64,000 bases of DNA from the NCBI GenBank assembly GCA_034406715.1, contig CP137864.1, forward strand, positions 1,612,001 through 1,676,000. The letters are read 5' to 3'. The notes under the pieces were generated by a model that was not told the DNA's origin, did no database searches, and saw only the letters and a program-made list of their open reading frames with translations. The translations under genes were made by a program, and so were the position numbers. Below, piece by piece: positions 34,241-47,100 of the stretch (position 1 is the stretch's first letter; each line of letters begins with the position of its first letter). The stretch comes from Rhodotorula mucilaginosa (taxonomy: Eukaryota > Basidiomycota > Microbotryomycetes > Sporidiobolales > Sporidiobolaceae).

Positions 34241-35868
34241 ATGTCCGACAACGACGCCTTGACCCTGCGGTACCCTCGCATCTCGCCCGCCGTCAGTCTC
34301 CGCTCTCTCTCCTCGCCCGCATTTGCACGGCGCCCAGACTGACCCGAGCGCCCTTTGTGAACAGGACGGCAGTGTTGAGGAAGGCCCCCTTGTGCTCCCA
34401 CCCCTTGTGCTCGGAGCAGGTACGCCCCACCCTGTCGCCTCCACTCGCAGTCCGAAATCGACGCCATCGAATCTCTCGCATCCTCGATCGCGCACACACA
34501 TGCTGATCTCTCACCACCACAGGCGTATTTGGATACGACTACAACACGGCGTCGACGCTCGAGTCCGATGTTCCGGAACAGGCGATCCGGCTCTGCTTCC
34601 GCTACGGAATCACCACCCTCGACACCAGCCCGTACTACACCACCTCGGAGCAGGCAGGTTCTCTTTTTCCAGTCGCAGGCATCACCTCAGCCCTGACACT
34701 CTCCCCCATCCCCTTAGGTCCTCGGAGGCGTGTTTGACAAGATCCGCGACGAGTTCCCGCGCGAGTCGTACCAGATCATCACCAAGATTGGTCGCTACGG
34801 TCGCACCAAGGCCGACTTTGACTACTCGGCGGCGCGCACCCGCAAGAGCGTCGAGAACAGTATGCGCCTCATGAAGACCGACTACCTCGACGGCGTCTAT
34901 GCGCACGACGTCGAGTTTGTCTCGGAGCAGATTGGCGGCGCCGGCCAGGAAGGGTTCACGGTTGACGAAGAAGGCAAGATCCGTCAGGAAGACTTGGTCC
35001 GGTGGGGACTCGAGGACAAGGACGCCGGCACGATCCGCGGTCCGGGAGACGAAAAGATCCTCGAGGCGTTCGGAGAGCTGTTTAAACTCAAGAAGGAGGG
35101 CAAGATCCGCGCAGTCGGCTTCAGCGGTCAGTCTCTTTCCTACGTTCTGCTTTCTGAGAGATTTACCAAGTCGGTCCATGCTGAATCTCCGCCGCGTAAT
35201 GTCAGGTTACCCTCTTCCGACTTTGCTGCGGATTGCCCGGTTGATCGCTCATCACCTCGAGCCGATCGACATCATGCAGTCGTACTGCCACCACACTGTG
35301 AGCTGTTACTCGCTGCGCAAATCGAAACTCGCGAACCCGAATGCTGACCCTTGTCGCCATGTTTCCCGCCGACGCCGCAACCCACCAGCTCCAAAACCTC
35401 ACCCTGCGCGAGTTCTACCCCCTCTTTGTCAAAGCCGGCGTCAAGCAGATCCTCGTCGCCTCGCCTCTCTCGATGGGCGTCCTGCGCGGCGCCCCTCCGC
35501 CCGAATGGCACCCGATCTCGCCCGCCTGTCGGACCGCCACCGCCGAAGCGGTCGAGCTGTGCGAGCGCAAGGGTCGCAAACTCGCCGACGTCGCGCTCGG
35601 GTACGGTTTCTCGAGTGTCAAACCGCGCGAGGCGACCGAAGGGCGAGACACGCCGAGCGTTGTCGGGCTCAGTACGCCGGAAGAAGTGCACGAAGCGATG
35701 AAGGTCTTCCACTCGATCTATGGCCAGGGCGGCGAGTCCCGGCAGGGCCGATTGCCCGGCGAGGGCTTGAGCGAGAAGCAAGCCGAACAACTCGAGCTTG
35801 AAAAGGGCGTCGTCGACTGCTTCAAGAAGCACGGCGGACTCAACTGGACTTGGGCGGTCGGCGTCTAG
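34241..35868 (+). CDS. Aldo/keto reductase (D-arabinose/L-galactose dehydrogenase-like)
   Basis: NAD(P)-linked sugar/aldose oxidoreductase type. Exons: 34241-34291, 34365-34419, 34523-34653, 34718-35126, 35206-35297, 35389-35868 (405 aa). The barrel shows the catalytic tetrad: TLDTSPYYTTSEQVLGG (Asp and Tyr), IITKIGRYG (Lys) and DGVYAHDVEF (His); later come GKIRAVGFSGYPL, IDIMQSYCHHT and LVASPLSMGVLRG. The layout is closest to the fungal Ara2-like branch (last step of erythroascorbate synthesis) and plant L-galactose dehydrogenase, but substrate assignment is inference. The third intron has no usable GT donor in frame; CAGgcaggt at 34654 (GC donor) joined to 34718 restores SEQVLGG. A 30-residue insertion (VSEQIGGAGQEGFTVDEEGK) follows the catalytic His. 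Confidence 0.9.
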
Positions 35869-36306
35869 GGTGCATTTCGCTCTTCGTAGCGCGCCGTCCC
35901 GATTCATATCATGTCTGAGCCTGAACAAAAGGGAATTGAAGGAGCTCCGTTTTGCAAATAGTGTCCAACATCGCTCTCGCTCTCCCTCCAAGGCCTTTTG
36001 ATTTTTACGAAAGAAAAGTACTCTGGCTGATTCTCTGCGTCCGAGGAGACAATCGCCGGGAGTCCGTCCTCACGGTCTCGGACTCTCGCGTGATACTTTC
36101 AGATCACTGCTGATCTGCCGTGATGGCGATGCACAACTGCTTTTTTCATCCGGCACAGTAGCGCTCCACACTACTCGACAAGGTGCGGACGGAGCGCTGC
36201 GCTATGAGAGGATTCGGTGTATGTAAGGAGAGTTTCGGACTCGGGAATGATACGACGAGAGAGACAGTGAAAGGAGAGGGAAGAGCGCGAAGGAAGGCGA
36301 CGCATT
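35869..36306. other. Convergent intergenic (3' flanks)
   Basis: 438 nt between the stops of the aldo/keto reductase (+) and the first beta-glucosidase (-). It is more AT-rich than its neighbours. No gene seen. Confidence 0.5.
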
Positions 36307-39300
36307 TTAGAACGTGAAGGTCTTTTGAATCGACAGGTCGCGACTGCTGGTGCCGACGTGGAAGGTGAAGTCGCCGCGGGGGACGACCCAGCCGTGGTAA
36401 TCCGGCGACCAGTACGCGAGGTCCTTGTTGCGGAGCTCGAACTGGACCGTCTGCGACTCGCCCGCCTTGAGGTACGGCTTGACGAAACCGCGGAGCGACT
36501 TGACCGGCATCTTGCGAGGGGTTCCGTCGGGGTAGGTGATGTACAGCTATCGACGACGAAACAAGGCAGGTCAGCAAGGACTGGACAGAAAGAAGGAAAT
36601 CAAACAGGGTGAGCTCACCTGAGCAACCTCAGCGCCGTCGACCTTGCCACTGTTGGTCACCTTCGCCTGCACTGTCGCCGCGTAGTCGTACAAGCCCATG
36701 TTCGAGAGCTCGCCGTCGACGTAGAGCTTTTCATTCGTCTCGCGGACCGGAGCGGGGCAAGGACCGGTCTTGGGCCACGCCGAGACGTCCGAGATGGCGA
36801 AACTGCGCCGGAAAACCCTCTGTATCAGCTCAAAGACTCGGACAGAGGAGCTGGATCAGGCTCACGTCGAGTAAGACAGTCCGTAGCCGAATTCGTACAA
36901 CGGCTCGATGCCCGCAGCGTCAAAGTACTGCAGAGAAAGTCACGATTCAGCGAAGAGCTGCTCAAGGTCCGGCGCCAGGGTTACCTGACTCACCTTGTAA
37001 TCGATGAGTTCGCCTTCGGTGAAGTTCGCCACCGGGTTGATCGCAACAGAGCCGTTGTAGAGATTGAGCGGGTGATCCGAGACCTCCTTCGCGAGCGTGA
37101 ACGGAAGCTTGCCGCTCGGGTTCACGTCGCCAAAGGCCACGTTCGCGATGGCGTGGCCCATCTCCTGACCTCCGAAGTACCCGTACATGATGGCCGTTAC
37201 GTTCGGGTGAGATGCCCACGGTTCCATGTCGACAGGTCCGGGAGCTTCGACGTAAACGATGGTGTCGTTGTGGCGGTCGGCGACGTAGTTGATCAAGTCG
37301 CCGCCGTTGTTCAGCAGCTGCATGGCCGGCGGGAGCGGTCAGCCGCGTCACGCAAGCGGCAAGGATAGGTTTTCATGCATACCTCGAGGTTCTTCCGGTC
37401 CCAGCTCTCGCTGGCTGCGGCCGCGACAAAGACGAACGCCTTGAACGCGTACATGAGCTTGATGTCGAGGGCGGAAGTGTTTTTCTCATCGGCAAGGAAG
37501 GTTCCCTCCCAAGGGTCGCTGCGAAGGAGTATGCGTCGAGGTTAGCGGGGGAGCTGTATACCGTCAGATGTCTGAAAACGCACTCCGAGTAGTAGCCGTC
37601 GATGTTGATCGGCCGCTCTTCTTGCAGGCCTCGGATGACGAAGCCGGTCAGGGGGTCGACGACGTAGGGTGCCGGAGAGCTTCCGCTGCCGAAGCCGTCG
37701 CTCAGGACGCCCTGGTACGGCGTCCACGGAACATTGAAGGTGAATGGCAGGTTGTTCAGGATGCCGAAGCGACTCGGGGCGGCGGGAGAACCGATCACTA
37801 TGCGGAGAAGATCGGCAAGGTCAGCGTTCGTTGCGTTCTCTGTGATTAGACGAACACGACCACGCACAGGCGATATCATGAGGTTTGCCAATGGGCAAGC
37901 CCTTGTCCGTGTCGTTCGAGTTCTTCAGAAGCGTGATGGCGCTCTCGAGGGTCTTGCGGGCGACGTTCTTCGAAGTCTGGTCGGCGACATATCGCTCAAA
38001 TTCGACGTCGGGAAGCTCAACTTGGTCCAAGGCGTACCAAGTCGTGAGGATGCTGGAGAGGAAGCAGACCGTGAGCTGCTCCGCTTGTCCGCGACAAAAA
38101 AAAGGTACCGACCTACCGGACGAGCTTGTCATCGAGCATCGCTTCCGGCACCGTGCCGTTCTTGATGTCCTCGGCCAAAGCCGCGCCAAAGAGGTTGGGG
38201 AAGCCACCGATAGCGTCCGTGCCGTTGAGCGCAAGCGAGGTCGTGTTGTGACCTTTTTGAGAAGGCCAAGGTCAGCTCGGCCTGTACGCGCGTCGCAAAA
38301 GCTGAATTCCGAGTGTTCCTTACCGCCGCCCCAGTCGGTCAAGACCCAGCCTAAATACGCAGTATGTTGTCAGTCAAGAGAGCAAGGGAGGTGCTCGAGA
38401 ATCGGTCAGTGACGCACCGTGGAAGTTGAGCTCCGACTTCAAAAGGTCGACGAGGAGCTCCTCCGATTCACACGCAAAGGTACCGTTGTATTGCTGGTAG
38501 GCGCACATCATGCTGCCTGCACCGGCGCGGATCGCCTCTGCGAATGCGTAGGAGTAGGTTTCGCGCAGGGTGGCGGCGTCGATCAAGGAGTCGACGGTCT
38601 GGTTCGGCAAGTTCATGGCGATGCCGATTTCCGTTCCGGTCCGGAAGCGTTCTTGTTCGTCTGTGTCATGGTGCGGCGGGAGACAAACAGGCGGTGACAT
38701 GGGAAGGGTTCGATAAGAGGTTGACGGGAGAAGGTGGTCGATCACAAGTCGCAAGCGATAAGAGAGAAGCAGAAGAGGGTAGTCAACATGCGCGCTCCTC
38801 CGCACTGGTAGTGACATCTCGGAGACTCACTGCCGACAAAGTGCTTGATGAGCGCCGTGACCTTGTTCTTCTGGAACGCCTCGACCGTTGGGCGTACCGC
38901 CTCGCCGGCGAGGAAAGGATCCGGGGAAAAGCCTTCCCAGTTGCGACCACCATAGACCGAGCGGCCCATCGGACCAACGACGATGGAAAGCGGGACCTGA
39001 GCGCCGAGGCGGGCGTATTCGGCACTGATGGCGGCCGCGCGTTCGTAGAAAACGTTGCGGTCCCAGGCTGCGGCGGTAGTGACTTCGGCGGGGAACTGGG
39101 TCGAGTACCTCGTATTGATACCTAGGGTCGTCAAAGGTGATCAGTTCCATGTCTTCGAAAGGGAGCTCCCGGCTGGAGCCGGACGAGCGATGGCGAAAGA
39201 TTGATAACAAACCAGTCGGTCCGTCCGCCATACACAACCCGACGCCCATGTCGGCTTGGGGAAGGGGGAAGGTCAAACCGGAGCACCCATTCAAGGATCC

Positions 39301-39596
39301 TTCGCGCAGGTCGGTAAAGTTGATCTGATGTCCGTACAGTCAGCGAGGACTCCGTTTGAAAGTAAGAGCTCGAGAGTCCGCACCTTCTGGTCGAAAGTCA
39401 AGCTAGCAACCGTCGATCTCGCCTTATCGAGCGCATCGATCCACTTCTGAGAGGTATAGCCGTCGGATGAGATAGCTCCGAAGAATGCGGGAGGGTCCGA
39501 CGCCTTGGCTGCGACGCTGTCGGGAGGAGGAGAAGTCGGTGCCGCAATGGCGTAGGGCACCAGCACCAGCCAGCCAATCGAGTGTAAGGAGCGCAT
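36307..39596 (-). CDS. Secreted GH3 beta-glucosidase, copy A
   Basis: Family 3 glycoside hydrolase, releasing glucose from cellobiose or beta-glucan oligosaccharides outside the cell. About 13 exons; the last is 36546-36307. Signal peptide MRSLHSIGWLVLVPYAIAAP. Family motifs: YSTQFPAEVTTAAAWDR, GAQVPLSIVVGPMGRS, GGRNWEGFSPDPFLAG, KHFVGNEQE (Asn formed across an intron), LNFHGWVLTDWGGG with the nucleophile Asp in LTDW, SAITLLKNS, DGFGSGSS, EAPGPVDM, NPSGKLPFTLAKEVSDHPLN, EPLYEFGYGLSYST, and a C-terminal fibronectin-III-like domain (KVTNSGKVDGAEVAQ, GTPRKMPVKSLRGF, GDFTFHVGTSSRDL). It is a head-to-tail tandem paralogue of the gene at 40271-43449. Start context is CCAAGATGC at 39596. Confidence 0.92.
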
Positions 39597-40270
39597 CTTG
39601 GCTAGTGTGGCAGGAGAAGCAGCAACAACAGTCTTTTGAGCGTACAGCGGCCTCAGCAGCAGCACCGGCCACTCAGATTCCGAGGTGGGGAGACTCCCAG
39701 CGACGGGTGCGCATCGATGGTCTAGCAGTGCAATCAATTGCCAGTCGAGAAGTGTGTACGACCCGGCCTAACTTAGCTCGCTGCCGCCGTGGAGGAGCAA
39801 CCTACGACAGCGCTAGCCAACAGTGGCATCGCAACATGCAAGTGAGCCGGCCGCGGCCGTCGGCTCGCAGTCGCCACTTCGGGCGCTTTTCTCGGCCGAC
39901 ACTGGTCCGACCTTCTCAAACGTGGACGAAGCATTGAGAGATCTGAACTCAGGCAAGCTTCTTTCGAACAGCTGCATGGAGAGCTCTGCAAGACTAGCGT
40001 AAGTTAGGCTCATCTTGCAGCCAGGCTTGGCACTTCGCCGCCGGCAAGGCATCTTATCGATGGCTTTCGACGGATCGGAGCGAAGCCCCCTTTGAACCAT
40101 GCAGAGTATGTAACTTTCGCGAATCCTGTACATAACGCACTACATTCTTTATTTCGAGTAGAATCGCAAAGAGTCTCTACAATTTCCTGGGTATGACTTC
40201 GGGGTATGGGAACGGCAACTTTGCCGAGTCGAGAGCCAGAGGAATAGAAATCGAAGGGATATCAGTCTGC
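39597..40270. promoter_or_regulatory. Promoter of beta-glucosidase A / 3' flank of copy B
   Basis: 674 nt between the tandem beta-glucosidases. Short open frames on both strands are not recognisable. No repeat shared with the region upstream of copy B was evident by eye. Confidence 0.5.
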
Positions 40271-43200
40271 TCAGAAAGTGAAGGTCTCCCGGAGCGGCAG
40301 GTCGCGACTGCTGGTGCCGACGTGGAAAGTAAAGTCGCCGCGAGGGACGACCCAGCCGTGGTACACCGCCGACCAGTACGCGAGGTCCTTGTTCCGGAGC
40401 TCGAACTGAACGGTTTGCGATTCGCCCGCCTTCAAGTACGGCTTGGCGAAGCCGCGGAGCGACTTGACCGGCATCTTGCGAGGTGTGCCGTCCGGGTACG
40501 TGATGTACAGCTGAGGCGGGACGATCGCGGGTCAGCAAGCTCGCGGGCGTGGGAGCAGAGACACTCGAGCTCACCTGAGCAACTTCGGCGCCATCAACCT
40601 TGCCGGTATTGGTCACGATTGCCTGCACTGTAGCCGCGTAGTCGTACACGCCCATCTCCGAAAGTTTGCCGTCGATGTAGAGCTTCTCGTTCGTCTCGCG
40701 GACCGGAGCGGGGCAAGGTCCGGTCTTGGGCCACGCCGAGACGTCCGAGACGGCGAAACTGCGGCGGAGGAGGGTCGACATCAGCTTGAGCACTTTAACA
40801 AAAGAGTCGAATCAATCAGACTCACGTCGAGTAGGACAACCCGTAGCCAAACTCGTACAGCGGCTCGACACTCGCAGCGTCAAAGTGCTGCAACGACGAA
40901 ACGTGAGCGGACCGGCCAAACGAAAGGCCGGGACGCTTCAGACTCACCTTGTAGTCGATGAAGTCTCCCTCGGTAAAGTTGGCGATCGGGTCGAGCGTGA
41001 TGGACCCGTTGTACAGGTTGAGCGGGTAGTCCGAGACCTGTTTGGCGAGCGTGAACGGGAGCTTGCCGCTGGGGTTGACTTGGCCAAACGCGACGTTCGC
41101 GACGGCGCTGCCCATCTCTTGACCGCCAAAGTAGCTGAAGAGGATGGCGGTGACATTCGGGTGCGCGTTCCACTGCGCCATGTCGACCGGTCCGGGAGCT
41201 TCGAGGACGACAATGGTGTTGTTGTGGTGGTCGGCGACGTATTGGATGAGGTTGCTTCCGTTGTTCAAGAGCTGTCGGCCATCTCGGCTTTAGCGATGAT
41301 TCGAGGAGGCAAAAGACTTCCGGACCGGCGCGACTCACCTCGAGGTTCGGGCGGTCGTAGCCCTCCATCGCGACGGCCGACACAAAGACGAACGCGGCGT
41401 CGGCATTCATGAGCTTGGTGTCGATCGGCGAACTGGGTCCGGTCTCGCCAATGACAATACCTTCGGTCGGGTCATCCGAGAAGAACCCGTCGATCGCAAC
41501 ATGTCGGTCTTGCTCCTTCGAAGCCGCCACGAAGCCGGTCAGAGGGTCGGTGATGTAAGCAGCGGGCGAAGAACCGGATCCAAAGCCATCCGTGACGACG
41601 CCAGAGTACGGCGAGGACGGCTTGTTCCAGAACATGTTGAGGTTGTTGAGGATGCCGAACTTGGACGGGGCAGCGGCCGAGCCGATCACTGCGCGCAGAG
41701 TGATCAATCCGGAGTCTCGCGTTCTTCGACTGCGTGGATGACTCACGGGCCACATCGCGGACGTTCTGAAGAGGCAGTCCGAGGCCGGACACGTTGGAGT
41801 TCTTGAGGAGAGTAATCGCGCCCTCCGCGACTTCGCGGACGACGATGGTCGAGGTCTTGTTTGCGACCCAGCGGTCATAGTCAATGTTCGGCAGAGACGA
41901 CTGGTCCAGCGCAAAGTACTGAGTCAAGATCCTGTGGCAAGCAAGTCAGTGCGCTTGTCGAGTACATTCTCGGTCTGCCCCCCTGCTCACCGCGTGAGCT
42001 TGTCGTCGAGGAAAGCTTCCGGGACGCTACCGTTCTTGATAACGGCGGCGAGCGATGCTCCGAAAAGGTTCGGGAAGCCACCGATCGCGTCGGTGCCGTT
42101 CAGAGCCGAGCCGAGCGTCGTCTTGCCTGCGCGATTTTGTCATGGTCAGCAAGAGGGATATTGGCCCGTCGTAATGAAGAGCACGACGACATACCCGCGC
42201 CCCAGTCAGTCAGCACGAACCTGCCGAGTCATTCGGTCCGGGTCAGCAAAGACGAACTCGATTTTCGGGGAGGAATTTCTGCGTTCAGTCGTCGCGTTGG
42301 CTCACCCGTGGAAGTTGAGCTGGAGGGAGCACACGGATGGTCAATGCCGTTCCCGAACGTCGGAAGCTCAACGAGAGTGTCACGCACCTCCTCTTTGAGC
42401 ACACCAAGAAGCAAATCGCCGTTCTCGGCCGCGAAGGTGCCGTTCAACTTGTTGTACGAGTTCATGATAGCCTGCATGCTTCGTGTCAGCATTCGATATG
42501 CATCACTTCAGAGACTCGTAAAGGACTGACGCCAGCGCCTGCTCGGATCGCCTCTGCGAACGGAGAGGTGTACGTCTCACGCAGAGTCGCCGCATCAATG
42601 ATAGAATCGATCGTCTGGTTCTGAACGCTGCGCAAGTAGCCGGTAGGAACGCCATTGCGCAGGTACTCTTGTTCGTCTGCAGGTGGAGGTGATCAGATGG
42701 TCTCTGCGTTAAAAGGCTTCCGACCGGTGCGACTCACTACCGACAAAGTGCTTGACGAGCGCCGTCACTTTGTTCTCCTGGAACGCCTCGACGGTGTAGC
42801 GGACCGCTTCACCCGCAAGGAAGGCATCCGGCGAGAAACCTTCCCAGTTGCGTCCGTTGTACACGGAGCGACCCATCGGACCGACGACAATCGACAGCGG
42901 GACCTGAGCGCCAAGGCGGGCGTACTCGGCGCCCTCGGCGTAGGCTCGACGGTAGAAGAGGTCACGGTCAAAGGTGGCCGCAGTCGTGACCTCGGCGGGG
43001 AACTGGGTCGAGTATCGCGATTGAATTCCTGCGAGTTGAGACGCGTGAGCGGAAGGACCTTCGTGAGAATAAAGTTCGAGGAAGAGCTATATTCACCAGT
43101 TGGCCCGTCCGCAAAACACAATCCTTCTTGTAAGCCAGCTTCAGGGAGTGGGAATGTCAATCCAGAGCAGCCAGGAGGGACCGAGGCGCGCAAGGCGGTG

Positions 43201-43449
43201 AAGTTTTGCTGAGAAAAGAAGAGCCCGTCAGCCGCGCCGCGATGAGCCGTTTGAACAGATCCGCCTCACCTTCTGGTCAAAGCTAAGGCTGGCGACAAGC
43301 GCCTGCGCTTTGGCGAAGCCATCCCTCCACTGCTGCGACGTGAAGCCGTCGGCCTTGAGCAAGCCCCTCAGTTCCGGAGCAGGAGCAGCAGTCGGAGCAG
43401 CCGAAGCGGCGACAATGAGCGCGATGAGCGTGCTCCATTTCAGAAGCAT
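40271..43449 (-). CDS. Secreted GH3 beta-glucosidase, copy B
   Basis: Same enzyme type as copy A. About 14 exons; the last is 40510-40271, the same length (240 nt) as the last exon of copy A. Signal peptide MLLKWSTLIALIVAASAAP. Motifs: FPAEVTTAATFDRDLFYRR, GPMGRSVYNGRNWEGFSPD, KHFVGNEQEYLRNG, FHGFVLTDWGAG (nucleophile Asp), AEGAITLLKNS, IVVLEAPGPVDMAQW, FGGQEMGSAVANVAFG, NPSGKLPFTLAK, EPLYEFGYGLSYST and the fibronectin-III-like tail. The exon encoding LNFHG is only 14 nt (42306-42319); in copy A the same codons are part of a longer exon. Protein identity to copy A is about 90 percent in the last two exons but nearer 55 percent in the exon beginning FGILNNL. Both copies look intact. Confidence 0.92.
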
Positions 43450-44125
43450 GGTGGACAGCACGGGTCTGATTTGCAGATGTAGAGCGGAAAGGAAAGCAAG
43501 CTGTATATGCACCACCCGCTTTAGACCAGGTGGGGCAGCGAACAAGTTTGTCGGCGTTCTGCGGTCCGCATGCTTCAGGAGCCGCCGTCCTGTCAGGGTC
43601 CCAGAGCGTGGGCGGCAGGCTCACATACACTAGCGCGTCGTCTGTGTATGGCGATCCACCGGGTATGCGGACGGCGTGGTTGACCGGAAACGCTGGGCGC
43701 CTTGACTGCGCCAGCAGGGATGATCGGGCGAGCAGGAACGACAGATTTAGAGCAGGTCGGGCTTCAGGCCGCTCGAGACTCGCTGGAAAATGGCTTCCGC
43801 GAGGTGCGACGGCGTGCAGCGCTGTTGTTAGTCGGCAAAAAGAGGGCGATCGGGAGGGAACATCGATGGCCCCCATTCTCGTCGGCGAAAGGTTTAAGCG
43901 GTACAGTAATGCAAGTCCACCGAACGGTCCGTGCGATCCGAGACCAGAAGAAGATCAGGCTTCTGTATTGACTGTACCAGAAATTTCTCCACACCGAATT
44001 CCCGCAGGTGAGCTGAAGCCGTCGTGAAAAATGCGAACGAGTTGCAGGCGGCAAATATGCTATGCAAAGGTGAAAGTTGCGACTTGCGGTGCGAGTGGTG
44101 GTACAGACAACAAGAGAGAGCGCTT
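43450..44125. promoter_or_regulatory. Promoter of beta-glucosidase B / 3' flank of PPR gene
   Basis: 676 nt, no supported gene. It separates two minus-strand genes. Confidence 0.5.
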
Positions 44126-47100
44126 CTAGTAGCGGCCCTTTGAACGCTCGTAGCGATCCATCTCGACTCGTTGGCGGTGGGCGCGCAGTGTTTCGATGGC
44201 GCGGATAGTGCGCGGGTGATCCCGAATCAGGCGACGGTAAAACGCCTGCGCCTCGTCGAGGGAAGAGGACCCGTCCGCGGCGGGCGGGCCTGCGGTGTTT
44301 GCGACGGTGGTGATTTCGGCGTCTTCCTCCGGTCGGACTGTACCGTTGACGGTGAGATGGTCGAGTGCCACCACGAGGGACTCGAGTGTGCGACGGTAAG
44401 CCAACGTCGTAAGCGCAACACTGCGCGAGTGGGCTGTTTGGAACGCGGCCTGCAGGTCGTCTCTGCCTGTCGCGCCGGGCGATTCTGTTCCTTGTGATTC
44501 ACCGAGTGCGCTGCTGACCCCGGCCTCGTCCTCCCGCGGCGACGAAGTCAGCGCCTCTTCATCCAAGAAGGACAGGTCGACCGAGCGCGGTGCCTCGGGC
44601 GGGCGGTTTTGCCACAGCCGAGTTGGGGCGCGACCGACCGAGTCGAGGCGGTCGACGGACGCAAGCTCGGTCGCAAACTTGGCGAACGACTGCACATCCG
44701 CCTCCTCGTCGTCGGCCGGTCGACACAGGATGTGCTCTGTGATCCACAACGCCTTCTCGAGCTGAAGGTCGCGTATGAACCACGCGGCCAGAGCGTTCCA
44801 GTTGGAGATGTCGAACGCGAAGCCTTGCTGCGCGAGTCGTCTCCAGGTCGCTTCGATGAAGCCACGGTCGTCGAGATGCGTGGCAGTGTCGAGCAGGATG
44901 GTCAACGGAAGTCGTAGGAGGCCGGCTTGGGCGGGGTCGACTCGGCGGGCGAATTTTGGTAGCGGAGGACCTCCGACCGTCGCCGCCTCGCCGACGTTGT
45001 CGATCGGTCGCAGGCGGACAAAGCGCTCGCAGACCGAGTCGTACAGCTGGTGCCAGATGGAGTAGACGCTCTGTGCCATCTCTTCTGATTCGGCCGGCGA
45101 GTCGAGCTCGGCGGCCTGGATGCGGAAACCGTCCATCAGGGTGGTGTAGAGCTCAATGGGCGGAGCACCCCGTGCATCCTGCCGATCGAGAATTTCGTCG
45201 AAGAGCTCGAGCGCCGCCGCGATGTCGCCCTGCTTGGCGAGCGAGCGCAAGATCGGCGAGTACACGACGGCCGCCTCCTTCCCGAGCGCGAGCGGTCGGT
45301 CGAAGCGGACGGGCTGCCGACGTCGACGAGCGGCAAGACCACCCGGCTCGCCGTTCGCGCCATCTCGCAGAAAGTCGCGCGCTTGCTGAATGACCCGCTG
45401 CATCGACTCGGCAGAGATGTGGCCCTCGCGCTCCTGCAAGGCGGCAACGCGGGCGGCAATGATGATGCCAACCGCGATCGAGGAAGTTCGGATCCCCCTC
45501 GCGTTCATCTCGAGCAGCATTGCGCGCGCCTTGTCGGACTGACCTCGTCGGAGGTAACCGGCGACGAGGGTGGCAAAGACGAACTGATCCGGCTCGATGA
45601 CGCTCATGCCGGGGATCCGATTTGGCGAGTCGTGTCGGCGGTCCATGAGCAGGAATAGTTCCTCGGCGACGTCCATCATGCCAGTGAGACACACACTCTG
45701 CAGTACGAGCGTGTAGGTCCGCATGTTGGGGCGGACGCCGCGCGCCACCAAGTCCCGAAAGAGCTCGACGACGGTCGGAGCCGGAGTCCCGGTGAGGATG
45801 CACGCTTTGAGCATGACATTGTAGACGGCCGTGTCGGGTCGGAATGTCGGATCGGGATGCGACTGGAGGTGGCGGTAGACCCGGAATGCGGCCGTCCACT
45901 GCCCGTTCTCGACGTACGCGCTCAGCAGCGTCGTCCAGGTCTGCTGGTCAGGCCGGGCGCCCGAGAGTCGCATCTCCTTGATCAGTGCCTCTGCCGTCGA
46001 AGGATCGCGCGCAACCACGTGCGCGAGGATCAGCGCGTTCCAGCTGCCGGTATCGGGCTGCACGCGCGGAAACTCGCCCTCCGCGATCCGAGCAAACAGC
46101 TCTGCCGAACGCTTGACGTCGCCTCGGCGAGCAAAGCCATGCAGGATGACGTTGATGGTGACGAGGGGGACGTAGAGACCCGTCTCGAGCATCTCTTGCA
46201 GAGTCCGCAAACCGCCTTCGACGTCGTTGACGCGGACGTGAGCGGCAATGAGTTGACCCCACAGTCTCGCCCGCTCCTCCGGCGAGGCCGCAGCCAGCTC
46301 GGCCGAATCAAAGATGGCGCGGACCTCGTCCAGCTCGTACCGGCGCGAGCGCGCCCGCATCTGCCGGGCGGCGGGTTCGAGGACTGACGAGTCGGCGTCA
46401 GTGGTGACCGCAGCGATTCGAGCCAGGAGGCGATCGAGGATCGGCGCGCGACCTTGGTTCGCCGCGAGGCGAGCCAGGGCTCGATACGCCTCGGGGACGA
46501 GAGGATGCGGTTCCCCCACAAAGGGCTCTGCAGCAGCGGCCTCAGTGTCGCTCTCTGCCGCCACCTCGCCAATCTGGACCGCGCGCGCCAGCTCTTCCAG
46601 CTCGATCGCGAGGGTGTTGCCGTCCGCAAACAGGCGATCCATCGCCAGCCCATCGACGAGCGAGGCGAGCGCCTCCAGCCGCTCCAAGTCGGTCAAGCGG
46701 GATCGTAAAGATTTTCCCTCCCGCCCCTCGCGGACTGCCATCTTCTGCCAAACGGCGAACGCCTCTCCCGCCGAACCGGCTCGAGCGAGATGTCGGATCA
46801 GGTGCAAGCCGACAGCGGCCAGCACGTCCTCGTCAGCGCTCGTCGTCGTCCCTTGCTCGAGTCGGCGTGCGAACCAGCGCGACGGCGTCGGTTCGAGTCG
46901 AGCCAGAATGACCCCGTACCTCCGCCGAAGTACGTCATTGTATGCGATCTGTTTCTCTCGAGACGGCGGGGGCGAGTCGGGCTGCACAAAGTCGAGCAGA
47001 CGTTCGGCTCCGAGGTCGTGCATCAACCTGAGCGCGACGAGAGCGGACGAATAGGTGTCGGAGGCGTCCGAGTGCGGCGAATGGTCGAGAGCTTCGAGAA

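Noticed and set aside
36307-43449. Secondary-metabolite or cellulase gene cluster around the beta-glucosidases
   Set aside because: Only the two tandem GH3 genes are related; neighbours are housekeeping genes.
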